NCBI RefSeq assembly: GCF_001558695.1
Contig: NZ_LNTU01000001.1
Span: forward strand, 558,001-622,000
DNA length: 64,000 bases
Direction: 5' to 3'
Source: Paramesorhizobium deserti
GTDB taxonomy: Bacteria; Pseudomonadota; Alphaproteobacteria; Rhizobiales; Rhizobiaceae
Positions 62,460 through 64,000 of the stretch are shown here, piece after piece. Numbering within the stretch: position 1 is the stretch's first letter; each line of letters begins with the position of its first letter. Below the pieces are notes generated by a model. That model worked only from the letters and a program-made list of their open reading frames with translations, made no database searches and was not told the origin of the DNA. Made by a program: the position numbers and the translations under genes.

Positions 62460-63030
62460 CATCTTGAACTTCTGGTTCGGCGAGCTCGGCCCCAAACAAT
62501 GGTTCGAAAGCACGCCTGAACTCGATCATACGATCCGTACGCGTTTTTTCGATCTTCACGAAACGATCGCCCGGCAAGCCGCCGAAGATCCAGCCGCTCT
62601 TTCAGGAGATGCAGATACGGCGCTCGCCGCCATCATCGCCCTCGACCAGTTTCCACGCAACATCTTCCGGGGAACCGCCCGTGCCTTCGCCACCGATCCG
62701 CTGGCACTCGCCATCGCACGGTACGCGGTCGACAAGGGCCTTCACCATCAGCTACCGAGCGAGCGGCGCGCCTTCCTCTACCTGCCGTTCGAGCACAGCG
62801 AGGATTTGCGCGACCAGGAGCGCTCGGTCGAGCTGTTCACGGCCGCCGGCGAGGAAGAAGGAATCAAATATGCTGTCGAGCATCGGGACATCATCACCCG
62901 GTTCGGCCGTTTTCCGCATCGCAACGGCATCCTGAATCGCGCCAGCACGCCGGAGGAAGAAGCGTTTCTCCTCACCCATGAGGGTTACGGCCAGACATTG
63001 GCGGCGACAGAGCCGACAGATGCGGAATGA
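62425..63030 (+). CDS. DUF924 family protein
   Basis: Protein of 201 residues of the DUF924 family: ADILNFWFGELGPKQWFEST, then IALDQFPRNIFRGTARAFATDPLAL, RRAFLYLPFEHSEDLRDQERSVELF and GRFPHRNGILNRASTPEEEAFL. The fold is TPR-like alpha-helical; the function is unknown. The ATG at 62425 is preceded by AGAGGTGAC. It overlaps the TetR gene by 35 bases in another frame, so the two are probably cotranscribed. Confidence 0.88.
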   Translation: MDAKPGQSWKADILNFWFGELGPKQWFESTPELDHTIRTRFFDLHETIARQAAEDPAALSGDADTALAAIIALDQFPRNIFRGTARAFATDPLALAIARYAVDKGLHHQLPSERRAFLYLPFEHSEDLRDQERSVELFTAAGEEEGIKYAVEHRDIITRFGRFPHRNGILNRASTPEEEAFLLTHEGYGQTLAATEPTDAE

Positions 63031-63238
63031 ATTCGGAATATCCCTGCCCTCTCCTTTCGTCCGATATCGCGGCAGGAATTTTTACGCTTACGTCAATGTA
63101 AAACTCTTGCGTGAGCACGCGAACTCGCCATAGATAAAGATGGAGGAGCAAGGCCGGTGGCATTTATCCGGCCTTGAGGCCAGGCTGACGGGGCGGCCGC
63201 GCCCGAACGGTGCAGCGGAACGAGATAGGGAGGCAGAA

Positions 63239-64000
63239 TTGGCTAAGAAAGAGACGCAAGCGGAAAAGCCCGCGACGAGAGCCGCCAAGGCAACGGCCAA
63301 GGCGAGCGCCGCAAAACCGGCCGCGGCGAAGGCGCCCGCAGCCAAGGCCACGGCCAAGAAGGCCGCGACAAAGGCGCCGGCAGCGAAAACCGCTGCAGCA
63401 AAGCCTTCCAAAGCCACACCGGAGCGCATCTGGCTTAAATCCTACGCCAAGGAGGTGCCTGCCGAGATCGAGACGCCGCCCTATTCATCCATCGGCGACC
63501 TGATCGTCTCGTCCTGCCATAAATATGCGGACCGGCCGTCCTTCACCAGCATGGGCAAGTCACTGACTTATGCGGAGCTGGAGAAGCATTCGGCGGTGCT
63601 GGCCGGCTTCCTGCAGGCGCGCGGGCTCGTCAAGGGTGACCGCGTGGCGGTGATGATGCCGAATGTTCTGCAATATCCCGTCGCCATCGCCGCGATCCTG
63701 CGGGCGGGGCTCGTCGTGGTGAACGTCAATCCGCTCTACACGCCGCGCGAGCTCGAGCATCAGTTGAACGATGCCGGCGCCAAGGCCATCATCATCCTCG
63801 AAAATTTCGCCACGACGCTGGAAAAGGTGTTGCCACAAACGCAGGTCAAGCATGTCATTGTCGCTTCCATGGGCGACATGCTGGGCATCAAGGGCCATCT
63901 GGTCAATTTCGTCGTGCGCAAGGTCAAGAAAATGGTTCCGGCCTGGAGCCTGCCGGACCATGTGCCATTCAAGACGGCGCTCGCCGAGGGCGCGGCAAAG
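63239..64000 (+). CDS. fadD: long-chain acyl-CoA synthetase FadD, partial, with Lys/Ala-rich N-terminal extension
   Basis: The gene runs off the right edge; 254 codons are present with no stop. From residue 60 it matches FadD: IGDLIVSSCHKYADRPSFTSMGKSLTYAELE, GDRVAVMMPNVLQYPVAIAAILRAGLVVVNVNPLYTPRELEHQL. It activates fatty acids with ATP and CoA. Residues 1-58 before the catalytic part are almost only Lys, Ala, Pro and Thr in histone-H1/AlgP-like repeats (AAKAT, AAKAP). This is unusual for the family. The start is TTG at 63239 after GGGAGG (four bases before it); no ATG fits. The C-terminal AMP-binding motifs lie outside the window. Confidence 0.85.
   Translation, partial: MAKKETQAEKPATRAAKATAKASAAKPAAAKAPAAKATAKKAATKAPAAKTAAAKPSKATPERIWLKSYAKEVPAEIETPPYSSIGDLIVSSCHKYADRPSFTSMGKSLTYAELEKHSAVLAGFLQARGLVKGDRVAVMMPNVLQYPVAIAAILRAGLVVVNVNPLYTPRELEHQLNDAGAKAIIILENFATTLEKVLPQTQVKHVIVASMGDMLGIKGHLVNFVVRKVKKMVPAWSLPDHVPFKTALAEGAAK

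Overview
The window looks like chromosomal DNA of a GC-rich alphaproteobacterium of the order Hyphomicrobiales (Rhizobiales), probably near Brucellaceae/Phyllobacteriaceae. This rests on a PodJ-like polar protein with Sel1 repeats, a TauE/TIGR02186 gene pair, a ligase-associated DNA repair set, DUF930 and DUF1345 proteins, and the palindromic intergenic repeats typical of that order. The genus is inferred, not shown. I saw no insertion sequence, phage or CRISPR array.

Layout. 0-5.5 kb: PodJ-like envelope/polarity protein, TSUP exporter, TIGR02186 membrane protein. 5.5-12.6 kb: the four-gene Lhr-type helicase / PdeM phosphoesterase / exonuclease / ATP-dependent ligase set, split into two divergent halves around a TPR methyltransferase. 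12.6-26.6 kb: mixed housekeeping and accessory genes. These include nitronate monooxygenase, tRNA-Thr(CGT), a PhnA-like domain, a palindrome-rich stretch with the 3' remnant of a TonB siderophore receptor, fhuD-fhuB with no fhuC, a thiolase, DUF930, a PagL-type lipid A deacylase, DUF1345, a MarR regulator divergent from DUF899/DUF1579, and a Crp/Fnr regulator.

27.2-55.7 kb is one large exopolysaccharide or surface-glycan locus. It opens with a LuxR-type regulator whose receiver domain appears degenerate, preceded by an AT-rich, palindrome-rich region. Then come a Wzz/GumC-type co-polymerase without kinase domain, a Wza-type exporter, GDP-fucose synthase, six glycosyltransferases, an AsnB-like amidotransferase, an acetyltransferase, a YdcF protein, a WecA-type initiating transferase, a Wzx flippase and a pyruvyltransferase. 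Its distal part (46.8-55.7 kb) is a compact set: class III aminotransferase, DUF4038 glycosidase, sugar epimerase, DUF4910 metallopeptidase-like protein, RmlC-like epimerase, sugar C-methyltransferase, glucose-1-phosphate cytidylyltransferase and PIG-L deacetylase. It reads as a dedicated pathway for an unusual, probably CDP-linked, methylated sugar, and it is the best candidate here for an undescribed system. No Wzy polymerase, GDP-mannose dehydratase or CDP-glucose dehydratase was recognised in the window.

55.7-64 kb: type II NADH dehydrogenase, an AcrAB-type RND efflux operon with its terminator, a divergent TetR repressor with a clear operator, a DUF924 protein, and the start of fadD, which carries a histone-H1-like Lys/Ala-rich N-terminal extension and runs off the window.
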